NCBI GenBank assembly: GCA_018902545.1
Contig: JAHIQM010000005.1
Span: forward strand, 62,001-126,000
From: Pseudomonadota bacterium
Lineage (GTDB): Bacteria > Desulfobacterota > Desulfovibrionia > Desulfovibrionales > Desulfomicrobiaceae
Length of the DNA stretch: 64,000 bases
Direction: 5' to 3'
Shown: one piece after another, positions 18,272 through 25,711 of the stretch
How positions within the stretch are numbered: the first letter of the stretch is position 1
How the letters are laid out: each line of letters begins with the position of its first letter
Program-made: the position numbers and the translations under genes
The notes under the pieces: model-generated
Seen by the model: only the letters and a program-made list of their open reading frames with translations
Database searches by the model: none
Told to the model about the DNA's origin: nothing

Positions 18272-20344
18272 TCAGGCGGTGAGGGCTGCGATATCAAGGA
18301 TGAGCGCCATGCTTCCGTCGCCCTTGATGGTCGCCCCGGAGATGCCGCGCACGTCCTGGTAGACCTTGCCCAGGCTCTTGATGACGGTCTGGTGCTCGCC
18401 GATGACCCGGTCCACCACAATGCCGATGCGCCGCCCCTGGGAATTGCAGACCACGACCTGCTCAATCTCCGGACTCTGTCCCGGGATGTCGAAGCCCGTG
18501 CGCAGGCTGACGTAGGGCACCATCTGCCCGCGCAGGTTGATGAGGTCGGCGCGGCCCTGGTCCTTGCGGATGAGTTCCACGCATTCTTCCACGGCGGACA
18601 GCGGCATGATGAAATAGCTGTCCTCGACCTGAACCTGTAGGCCGTCGATGATGGCCAGGGTCAGGGGGATGCGCACGGAAATGGTGGTGCCCTGTCCGGG
18701 CACGCTCTCAAGCGAGACGCGGCCGCGCAGGGCGTCGATGTTGCGCTTGACCACGTCCATGCCAACGCCCCGTCCGGAAACGCTGGTGACCTTTTCGGCC
18801 GTGGAAAACCCCGGTGCGAAGATGAGCATGAGGGTGTCTTTGTCGGAAATTAGGGCGTCCGGGGGAATGACCCCTTTTTCCACGGCCTTGGCCCGGATGC
18901 GCTCGGGATCAATCCCCGCGCCGTCGTCGATGATGCGGATGAGCACCTCGCCCCCGGAATGTTCGGCGGACAGCTCGATGCGGCCTTCGGGATTCTTGCC
19001 CCTGGCCTGGCGCTCCTCGGGGCTCTCGATGCCGTGGTCGATGCTGTTTCTGAGCAGGTGGACCAGCGGATCGTTCAAACGCTCGATGACGGTTTTGTCC
19101 AGTTCCGTGTCTTCACCGTGGGTTTCAAGCACGATGCGCTTGCCCAGTTCCTGGGACAGGTCGCGGACAAGCCGCTTTAAGCGGCTGAAGGTGGAGCCGA
19201 TGGGCAGCATGCGGATGCCCAGGGTGTTGTCGCGCAGTTCGTCGGACAGGCGTTCGATCTCCTCGGAGATGGCCTGCAGCCTGGCGTCGTTCTGTTCGCT
19301 GGCAAACTGGGTCAACCGCGCCTGGGCCGTGACCAGTTCGCCGACCAGATCGACCAGAAAATCAAGTTTTTGAGCCGGGACGCGGATGCTCGAAGTCTGC
19401 GCTTCGGCGCTGGCGGTCTGGCGCAGGCGCTTGACCTCCTGCTGTTCGACCAAAGCCGCCTCGACCTGGCTGGCGCTGACCAGTCCAGCTTCAGACAAGA
19501 GTTGCCCGATGGGCTTTCGTTCCAGCAGAATGCGTTCAAGGGCGTCCTTGGTGATGTCGTTTTTCTCGACCAGGATCTGACCGATGAGCTTGTAGGATTC
19601 CTCGTCGATGCCCTGGCAGCTTCCGACCATCTGGATGGTCAGGTCGCTGTCCTCCTCCACGAAGATGAACACGTCGCGGATATCGTCCTCGCTCCTGGCC
19701 GTGGTCAGGATGACGTCCCACCACACCATGCAGTCCTCGGGGTTGAACCGGGACAGGGGGGGGATATCCTTGGTGTGCATGATGACGTGATGTTCGCCCA
19801 TCTCGCACAGCTCTTCCAGCAGGGAAGCGGGGTTGGTCCCGCTCATGAACAGATTTTTCGGCGGGGCAAAGCGAATGCGCCAGGTGTTCATGGACGGGTC
19901 GGTGGCGCAGGTCGCGGAACCATCCCGGACTGCAGGGCTTTTCTGCGCAGGCTCCTGGACCGGAGTCAGGGCCTTGAGGCCCCTGATGACCTCTCCGGCC
20001 CGCTCGCCCAGACCGTGTTCCTCGCCTTCGAGCATGGACAGGATGTGGTCCCTGGCCAAGAGCGTCAGATCAAGGAGCTCTTTGGAAACTGAAATCTGAC
20101 CATTACGCGCCAGGTCGAAAACAGTCTCGACCTCATGCGTGAAGGAGGCGATGTCCTCGAAGCCGAACATGGCGCCGGAACCCTTGATGGTGTGCATGGC
20201 GCGAAAGACGCGGTTGATGACTTCGTCATTGGCGGGATCTTCCTCCAGTTCGAGGAGGGATGTCTCCAATTCGCCAAGAAGCTCCAGGGCTTCTTCCTTG
20301 AACGCCTGCCGGTTCAGTTCTTCTCTGGACATGTTTTGCTCCAC
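18272..20344 (-). CDS. cheA: Chemotaxis histidine kinase CheA
   Basis: A 690-residue CheA. It has an HPt domain with His51 in AMHTIKGSGAMFGF; a central region (about 150-245) in the P2 position; and two tandem MshEN-like units (about 252-304, IGQILVEKNDIT and IGQLLSEAGLVS). These are followed by the dimerisation helix (QKLDFLVDLVGELVTAQARL), an HATPase (HLLRNSIDHGIE, DDGAGID, GRGVGMDVVKRNI) and a CheW-like domain (VVCNSQGRRIGIVVDRVIGE). It autophosphorylates and passes phosphate to CheY and CheB. ATG at 20342-20344 is the longest start, but Met5 (20332) is better placed after GGAG. The gene sits between cheY and cheR. The MshEN-like insertion is not in classical CheA. Confidence 0.95.
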   Translation of the reverse strand: MEQNMSREELNRQAFKEEALELLGELETSLLELEEDPANDEVINRVFRAMHTIKGSGAMFGFEDIASFTHEVETVFDLARNGQISVSKELLDLTLLARDHILSMLEGEEHGLGERAGEVIRGLKALTPVQEPAQKSPAVRDGSATCATDPSMNTWRIRFAPPKNLFMSGTNPASLLEELCEMGEHHVIMHTKDIPPLSRFNPEDCMVWWDVILTTARSEDDIRDVFIFVEEDSDLTIQMVGSCQGIDEESYKLIGQILVEKNDITKDALERILLERKPIGQLLSEAGLVSASQVEAALVEQQEVKRLRQTASAEAQTSSIRVPAQKLDFLVDLVGELVTAQARLTQFASEQNDARLQAISEEIERLSDELRDNTLGIRMLPIGSTFSRLKRLVRDLSQELGKRIVLETHGEDTELDKTVIERLNDPLVHLLRNSIDHGIESPEERQARGKNPEGRIELSAEHSGGEVLIRIIDDGAGIDPERIRAKAVEKGVIPPDALISDKDTLMLIFAPGFSTAEKVTSVSGRGVGMDVVKRNIDALRGRVSLESVPGQGTTISVRIPLTLAIIDGLQVQVEDSYFIMPLSAVEECVELIRKDQGRADLINLRGQMVPYVSLRTGFDIPGQSPEIEQVVVCNSQGRRIGIVVDRVIGEHQTVIKSLGKVYQDVRGISGATIKGDGSMALILDIAALTA

Positions 20345-20349
20345 GGGGG

Positions 20350-20712
20350 TTAACGCAGCAATTTCTTGGCTACTGCCAGGAGCTGATCGGGCTTGAACGG
20401 CTTGACGATCCAGCCGGTGGCCCCGGCGGCCTTGCCTTCTTCCTTGGTAGAAGCCTGGGATTCCGTGGTCAGCATGACGATGGGCACGAACTTGTACTGG
20501 GGCGTGGCGCGTACAGCGCGGATAAATTCGATGCCGTTCATGTTGGGCATATTGAGGTCGGTCACGATCATGTCCACCGGTCCGGTCAGTTTGGCCAGCG
20601 CATCCTTGCCGTCGCAGGCCTCAATGACCGTATAACCGGCGTCTTTGAGTGTCAGGCTGACCATCTGACGGACGCTGGCTGAATCATCAACCGTCATTAT
20701 GGTTTTGCTCAT
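20350..20712 (-). CDS. cheY: Chemotaxis response regulator CheY
   Basis: A single receiver domain of 120 residues with the acidic pair in TVDDSASVRQM, the phospho-acceptor in MIVTDLNMPNMNG, the signalling Thr/Ser in MLTTESQ and the lysine in WIVKPFKPDQL. The sequence is of the PleD/CheY type found in chemosensory operons of deltaproteobacteria. It would diffuse from CheA to the flagellar switch or another effector. Its ATG overlaps the stop of the STAS gene (ATGA), and GAGGA lies upstream. The stop is 5 bases before the cheA start. Confidence 0.95.
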   Translation of the reverse strand: MSKTIMTVDDSASVRQMVSLTLKDAGYTVIEACDGKDALAKLTGPVDMIVTDLNMPNMNGIEFIRAVRATPQYKFVPIVMLTTESQASTKEEGKAAGATGWIVKPFKPDQLLAVAKKLLR

Positions 20713-21026
20713 ACGTTTTCCTCTGTTCGGCTCGATATTTCCTTGATGAGGCTGTCCGCTCCAAGGCTCGCCGCAGTCTCAAAGAGATGGGCGGGCAGGT
20801 TCGCGAAGATGGTCGTTGTGTTCGGTTCCTTGAGCAGGGCGCATAAAATCTGAACGAAAGACAGATCCGACTTGTCCGTTTCCCCCAGGTCAAGGGTTAC
20901 GGAGCCGTTTTTGGGCAGGCGGGCCAGCAGTTCAGAGTGAATTTCCCTGCAGTGTTCCAGGGTCAGGCTGCCGGAAAGCTGTATGATCGGATGGTCCGCA
21001 GCGCCCGTGACTGTGCATGAAAACAT
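20709..21026 (-). CDS. STAS-domain protein
   Basis: A 105-residue protein resembling STAS/anti-sigma-antagonist proteins: PIIQLSGSLTLEHCREIHSEL, then SVTLDLGETDKSDLSFVQIL and a C-terminal amphipathic helix region. The DLS..DLSF segment sits where phosphorylatable Ser/Thr occurs in SpoIIAA-like proteins. AGGAG precedes the ATG, and the stop overlaps cheY as ATGA. STAS proteins in chemosensory operons are known, but their role varies; here it may modulate the CheA complex or a separate partner-switch. No RsbW-like kinase is in the window. Confidence 0.8.
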   Translation of the reverse strand: MFSCTVTGAADHPIIQLSGSLTLEHCREIHSELLARLPKNGSVTLDLGETDKSDLSFVQILCALLKEPNTTTIFANLPAHLFETAASLGADSLIKEISSRTEENV

Positions 21027-21041
21027 GAAAGGCTCCTGGTT

Positions 21042-22952
21042 TTAGAAAAGTTCCACGTTGTCGCCGAGATCCTCTTCCGGTTCCGGCCGCTTTTTTCCGC
21101 TGCCTGGCGGGGTGCCCGCCTTGGACGCCGCGGGCTGGTCATCAAAAAGCTCCACGTTGTCGTCACCGAAAAGCTCAACATCGCCGTCGTCAAAAAGATC
21201 GACATCGCCACCGTCCTGAACGTCGCCGTGGTGGTGGCCGAGCACGGACAAGTGAACCAGACGCTCGCTGTCCATGGTGTAGCGGGAGAGCTGCTCCCGC
21301 AATTTTTCAGGCTGTCCGGCCGAGTCCAGCAGCGTCTGGAAGGGGACGAAACGGTCCTCCAACACCTTGACTTCCTTTTCAAGCGCCAACAGCTGTTCCG
21401 CTACCAGTTCATGGAAATGGATGGAAGATGTCAAGGCGCTGATTTGCGAGACCAGCCCCGTGCCGAGCCCCGAGAGCTGCCGGATGTCTTTTTCAAGCTT
21501 CGCATCCAGGCTGGAGAGTTGACTGAGCACGGTTTCAAAGCGGCCCTGCAGGGCTCCCACCATCTCGGACACGTCCGAAGATCTGGCCAGGGAGGAGAGG
21601 CGATCGGCCACAGCGGAAATTTGGTTCAGGATCTCGGCCACTGTGGCCGTCCTGGTGCGGGCGCTTAAGGAAAGATTCTGGATTTCCATGGCGATCACGC
21701 CCAGGGTGCGCCCCTGCTCCCCGGTGTGAGCGGCCTTGACCCGGGCATTCAATGCGATGAGTTCAATTTCGGACCCGATATCCTCGATGCCGCGCACAAA
21801 CGTGCTGACCGTGGAAATGGTCTCGGCCATGTGCGACATGGTTTTGGATGTTTCCGAGATCTGCGTGCTCGTGGTCCGCATGGCGTTCATCACTTCGGCA
21901 ATGTGGTGCCGGATGGCGTCAAGAATGGAGCCGCCACCTTTGGTGTCGGCGTAGGCCACGGCGGTGATCTTGCCGTGCAGGCCCGTGATGCCGTGGCCGA
22001 TGGAGTCCAGGTTGCCGATCAATTCATCTACGGCTCCGGAGAACATCTCCTGGGCTTGACGCAGTTGGGGAGCCTGGAGCCTCAGCACGTCTCGCACCCA
22101 GGAAGCCAGCCCTGCATCGACGTTTTCCTTGTCCGCCTGGGAAAGCTCATGGGCGGCCTGATGCAGAATCTCCTCAACGTGTTCGACCTGTTGGCGGGTG
22201 ATGTCGTGGAATTGCACCGAGGCGATAACCTGCCCCATGCTTTCGGTCACCTGCCGCGAGCCTAGGGCCAGATCCTGAACCAGGCCGGCCGACTCGGCGC
22301 GCATGGATTCAAGTTCGGAAATTCCGGCGAAAAGCTGGGTAAACATGTCTTCGACGATGCGCTTGCGGGATGCGGCCTGCATCTTGCCGCGTTCCCCGGC
22401 AACAGAGACCTGGGTCATGAGCTGGGTCGAATGCACGCGGATCTTCTCGGTGTGATCGTCGATGGTCGTGCCCAACGCCCTGACGTCATCGGCCAGGGTG
22501 GTGAACCCGGACCCGGCGCTGCCAAGACGCGCGCTCTCGATGCGCGTGGTGATCTCAAGCACCTTCAAGGTCTGCACCAGGGTGAAAAATTGGGCCATGG
22601 CCTGATCAAGGCCGCGGATCAGCCCCAGCACCTCGGCCATGCCTTCCAGTTGTTCGGTGGAAGAAACAGAAGAAAACACGGCCCTCGCTTCGTCGGCGCG
22701 GGCCTGCAGTTCGCCGATAGCCGCCTGCAGGGCGCCCTCGCCCACGGAAGAGGCCATGGCGGATGCCGTTGAGGAAAACGTGTTCGCTTGCGAGTTGATT
22801 CCGAAAATAGTGGCGCCGAGACCGAGAAAGTCATCCTCCCTGTCCTTGATGACGCTTGCAAGGCGAGGCAGCAGCACGGGCAGGTCGTTGGCGGATCCCT
22901 GCATCACGGATCCGAGTCCGGACAGAGGAGGCGCGGTGTCGTCTTGAGGCAT
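21042..22952 (-). CDS. Soluble MCP-like coiled-coil protein with CheZ-type motif
   Basis: A 636-residue protein with no membrane span. I start at Met 22952 (AAGGAC upstream); the longer start at 23003 lies inside a hairpin. Numbered from 22952, it contains two MCP-tip-like hairpins: one at about 126-166 (ITTRIESARLGSAGSGF, LADDVRALG) and one at about 394-435 (IELIALNARVKAAHTGEQGR). Between them is QFHDITRQQVEHVEEIL, in which Asp250 and Gln254 match the DxxxQ spacing of the CheZ phosphatase site. The tail holds four V-D/E-L-F units at about 584-587, 592-595, 600-603 and 633-636, the last at the extreme C-terminus. It lies between cheW and the STAS gene. It may be a cytoplasmic receptor, a CheY-P phosphatase, or both. 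Confidence 0.8.
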   Translation of the reverse strand: MPQDDTAPPLSGLGSVMQGSANDLPVLLPRLASVIKDREDDFLGLGATIFGINSQANTFSSTASAMASSVGEGALQAAIGELQARADEARAVFSSVSSTEQLEGMAEVLGLIRGLDQAMAQFFTLVQTLKVLEITTRIESARLGSAGSGFTTLADDVRALGTTIDDHTEKIRVHSTQLMTQVSVAGERGKMQAASRKRIVEDMFTQLFAGISELESMRAESAGLVQDLALGSRQVTESMGQVIASVQFHDITRQQVEHVEEILHQAAHELSQADKENVDAGLASWVRDVLRLQAPQLRQAQEMFSGAVDELIGNLDSIGHGITGLHGKITAVAYADTKGGGSILDAIRHHIAEVMNAMRTTSTQISETSKTMSHMAETISTVSTFVRGIEDIGSEIELIALNARVKAAHTGEQGRTLGVIAMEIQNLSLSARTRTATVAEILNQISAVADRLSSLARSSDVSEMVGALQGRFETVLSQLSSLDAKLEKDIRQLSGLGTGLVSQISALTSSIHFHELVAEQLLALEKEVKVLEDRFVPFQTLLDSAGQPEKLREQLSRYTMDSERLVHLSVLGHHHGDVQDGGDVDLFDDGDVELFGDDNVELFDDQPAASKAGTPPGSGKKRPEPEEDLGDNVELF

Positions 22953-22972
22953 GAGCCGGTCCTTATTCGTGA

Positions 22973-23005
22973 TGCGGGCCGGGCCTTCTGACCTGGCCCG
23001 CATTG
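22973..23005 (-). other. GC-rich hairpin between cheW and the MCP-like gene
   Basis: On the minus strand a perfect 9-bp inverted repeat ATGCGGGCC/GGCCCGCAT flanks a 14-base loop, directly after the cheW stop. There is no T-run, so it is not a clear terminator. It covers the upstream alternative start at 23003 and could set the relative expression of cheW and the downstream gene. Confidence 0.5.
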
Positions 23006-23008
23006 TTT

Positions 23009-23500
23009 CTAGTTTGCCGTTTCCAATTCTTCAGTGCTGCGCATGACCTGCAACTCCTCCGCGGAGAAGACCTTGCCGATGTCGAGGATCATGATGAACT
23101 CCTCGTTCTGCTTGCCCATGCCTCGGATGAAGTCCGCGCGGATGGACGTGCCCATGCGCGGCGGCGGGTTGATCTGGTCGCTGGTCATCTCGAAGACTTC
23201 GCGTACCGAGTCAACTATCGCGCCCATGTAGCAGTTTTCTCCTTCGACTTCCACATCAACTATGATGATGCAAGTATTTACCGTGTCGGCAACCTTGGGC
23301 ATGTCGAATTTGATGCGCAGGTCGACCACGGGAACTGCGTGGCCGCGCAGGTTGATGACCCCGCGCATATACGGCGGAGTCTTGGGAATGCGGGTCACGG
23401 ACACGAGTTCGATGACCTCGCGCACCGATCCCGTCTCCAGTGCGAATACCTCCTCGCCAAGGCCGAAGGTCAGGTACTGCAGGGTAGTGTTGTCACTCAT
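23009..23500 (-). CDS. cheW: Chemotaxis coupling protein CheW
   Basis: A 163-residue single CheW domain: YLTFGLGEEVFALETGSVREV at the start, then RGVINLRGHAVPVVDLRIKF and CYMGAIVDSVREVFEMTSDQI, all typical. It bridges chemoreceptors and CheA. A near-perfect AAGGAGGTGA precedes the ATG. It is the second gene of the operon, 23 bases after the MCP gene. Confidence 0.96.
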   Translation of the reverse strand: MSDNTTLQYLTFGLGEEVFALETGSVREVIELVSVTRIPKTPPYMRGVINLRGHAVPVVDLRIKFDMPKVADTVNTCIIIVDVEVEGENCYMGAIVDSVREVFEMTSDQINPPPRMGTSIRADFIRGMGKQNEEFIMILDIGKVFSAEELQVMRSTEELETAN

Positions 23501-23523
23501 GAGTCACCTCCTTGGTCCCCCGG

Positions 23524-25554
23524 TTAGAAGCGTTCGAATTCATCGTCTTCATCGTCCCGTCCCATGTCGAGAGCCAAGCCGCTGGAGGCACCTTTGGAGG
23601 CCAGGGCCTTGGGAGCCTTTTTGGCGGCCTGGGGCTTGCCTCGCCGAGATGTCGCCTGGCGCGTGACGCGTGCCGTCGTGGCGCCCAGATGGAAGAAGGC
23701 GATGGAGGACTGCAGCTGTTCGGCCTGACTGGACAGCTCTTCGGAGGTGGAAGCCATCTCCTCGGAGGCCGATGCGTTCTGCTGAATGACCTGGTCGAGC
23801 TGCTGCAGGGCCTTGTTGATCTGCTCTGCGCCCGCGTTCTGTTCGTTGGACGCGGCGGAGATCTCCTGCACCAATTCGGCTGTACGCTGAATGTCCGGAA
23901 CCAGCTTGATCAGCATCTGCCCGGCCTGGTCGGCAACGGTCACCGTGGAGGAGGACAGTTCGCTGATCTCGGCTGCGGCCGTACCGCTGCGTTCGGCCAG
24001 CTTGCGCACTTCCGCCGCGACTACGGCAAAACCCTTGCCGTGTTCACCGGCGCGGGCGGCCTCAATGGCGGCGTTAAGCGCCAGCAGGTTGGTCTGGCGG
24101 GCGATCTCTTCGACGATGGAGATCTTTTCCGCGATGTTCTTCATGGCGCCCACGGCCTGAACCACGGCCTTGCCGCCAGCTTCGGCGTCCAGCGCGGCCT
24201 TGAGCGCGATTTTCTCGGTCTGGGTGGCGTTGTCGGCGTTCTGGCGGATGTTGGAACCCATCTCTTCCATGCTCGACGATACTTCTTCCACAGAGGCGGC
24301 CTGCTCGGTCGCACCCTGGGAGAGCTGTTCAGCAGAGGCGCTCAGCTCCTCAGAGCCCGAGGCCACGTTGTCCGAGGCCGACTGCACCTCGCCGACGATC
24401 TCACGCAATTTCGCGACCATGTCGCGCAGGGCTTGGGCCAGGATGCCCACTTCGTCTTTCTGGTCCACATCGAGCTTGGCGGTCAGGTCGCCCTGGGCCA
24501 GCTTGCGGGCGAATTCCACACCCTTCTGCACCGGACCGGTTATGCCCTTGGTCAGGAAGATGGCGACGACGATGCCGATCAGCACGCCGATGGCGAGTCC
24601 GCCGATCATGACCCGTTCGGCCATGGCCAGGTTGGCCACCGCGACATCGGCGATCTTCTTGGTGCCGTCGAGCCCTGCCACCGCTGTGTCCTGAGCGGCC
24701 TCCAGGGCTTCTGTACCGACCTTAGCGCGTTGTACGTTGATGCCCTCAAGGGTGGACCAGTTCTTTTGCAGGCTGAGCATAGCAGCGCGATAGTCGGCGC
24801 CGGCTTTCTGGACCGCCTCCATCTGCCTGAGGTTGGCGGGGTTGCGGATCGTCGGAGTCAGCTGGGTGAAGACGGCGTCGATCTTGACGAAATTCTCCAT
24901 AGCCTTGTCGATCTGGGCGAGTTCGCGTGTGGCTTGCGCACGCCAGACACTGATCCGGGTTTCATTGCCCAGATCAACGACTTCGTTCATGAGATTGATT
25001 TTCCAAACCCGCTCTTTGAGGGCCTCGGGCGCGGCGTTCTCTGAGATTTCCCTTTCCATGGCCTCGTTCATGCTTCCCAGAAAGGCTGCACAGTTTTCCA
25101 TGAAGGAGGCTGCGGCACTGTTCAAGGCGTCGCGGTCGGCATTCATGGCGTTGACCAGGGTCTCTGTCTGTTCCGAGAGGGCTGCGTAGGCGTCGACCCG
25201 TTCCCTGGCTTCCTGTGCGTGTTCCTTGAGGGCAACAAGGGCCGGGTAGGTTTCGGCGTGCTTTTTAGCCTGATCCAGGGCCTGTAGGGTCGCGGCGAGC
25301 TGTTTCTTGCCTTCGACCAGGAAGGATTCCTGTTCGGTGAAGGCGTATCCGCGCCAGGCGTACATGGTCAGCAGGGCCGAGCGTTCCACCAGGTTGGCGA
25401 TGCCGACTTCAGGTACATACTCGTTGGCCAGCCGGCTTGAATCTTTCTCCACGTTCATCATGTTGACCACGGCCATTGCGCCAAGGGCGCATGCGATCAG
25501 AATCAACACACCAAATCCGCCCCCGATCTTGATCCCCAACTTGATGTTTTTCAT
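23524..25554 (-). CDS. Transmembrane methyl-accepting chemotaxis protein
   Basis: A 676-residue receptor. I start at ATG 25552-25554 because AAGGAGGGGGGG is immediately upstream; the longer frame to 25608 has no site. TM1 is about 8-30, followed by a helical periplasmic domain, TM2 ([20 protein letters not shown]), HAMP, and the MCP signalling domain with the conserved tip [20 protein letters not shown] and [18 protein letters not shown]. The C-terminal tail is a long basic/flexible linker ending [10 protein letters not shown]. Its last five residues (EFERF) match the x-aromatic-xx-aromatic pattern of CheR/CheB tethers. It is the first gene of the operon and presumably its dedicated receptor; the ligand is unknown. 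Confidence 0.94.
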   Translation of the reverse strand: MKNIKLGIKIGGGFGVLILIACALGAMAVVNMMNVEKDSSRLANEYVPEVGIANLVERSALLTMYAWRGYAFTEQESFLVEGKKQLAATLQALDQAKKHAETYPALVALKEHAQEARERVDAYAALSEQTETLVNAMNADRDALNSAAASFMENCAAFLGSMNEAMEREISENAAPEALKERVWKINLMNEVVDLGNETRISVWRAQATRELAQIDKAMENFVKIDAVFTQLTPTIRNPANLRQMEAVQKAGADYRAAMLSLQKNWSTLEGINVQRAKVGTEALEAAQDTAVAGLDGTKKIADVAVANLAMAERVMIGGLAIGVLIGIVVAIFLTKGITGPVQKGVEFARKLAQGDLTAKLDVDQKDEVGILAQALRDMVAKLREIVGEVQSASDNVASGSEELSASAEQLSQGATEQAASVEEVSSSMEEMGSNIRQNADNATQTEKIALKAALDAEAGGKAVVQAVGAMKNIAEKISIVEEIARQTNLLALNAAIEAARAGEHGKGFAVVAAEVRKLAERSGTAAAEISELSSSTVTVADQAGQMLIKLVPDIQRTAELVQEISAASNEQNAGAEQINKALQQLDQVIQQNASASEEMASTSEELSSQAEQLQSSIAFFHLGATTARVTRQATSRRGKPQAAKKAPKALASKGASSGLALDMGRDDEDDEFERF

Positions 25555-25689
25555 TCCCCCCCTCCTTGTGAGTGAAGCAGCGAAAATTCGCCTGTCAGGA
25601 TACACCACGCTCCGATTGGACGGACTTGAACGGTCTCGATGCCGAGAAGGCCAGGTTCTTCCTACACGGATTTATTCATCAAAAGCCAG

Positions 25690-25711
25690 AAAAAAATGAA
25701 CTCACCGTTCA
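25690..25711 (-). terminator. Weak intrinsic terminator after the HTH-PAS gene
   Basis: On the minus strand the end of the HTH-PAS gene reads TGAAC-GGTGA-GTTCA followed by TTTTTTT. The stem is only 5 bp and begins in the stop codon, but the T-run is good. It separates this gene from the chemosensory operon. Confidence 0.4.
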
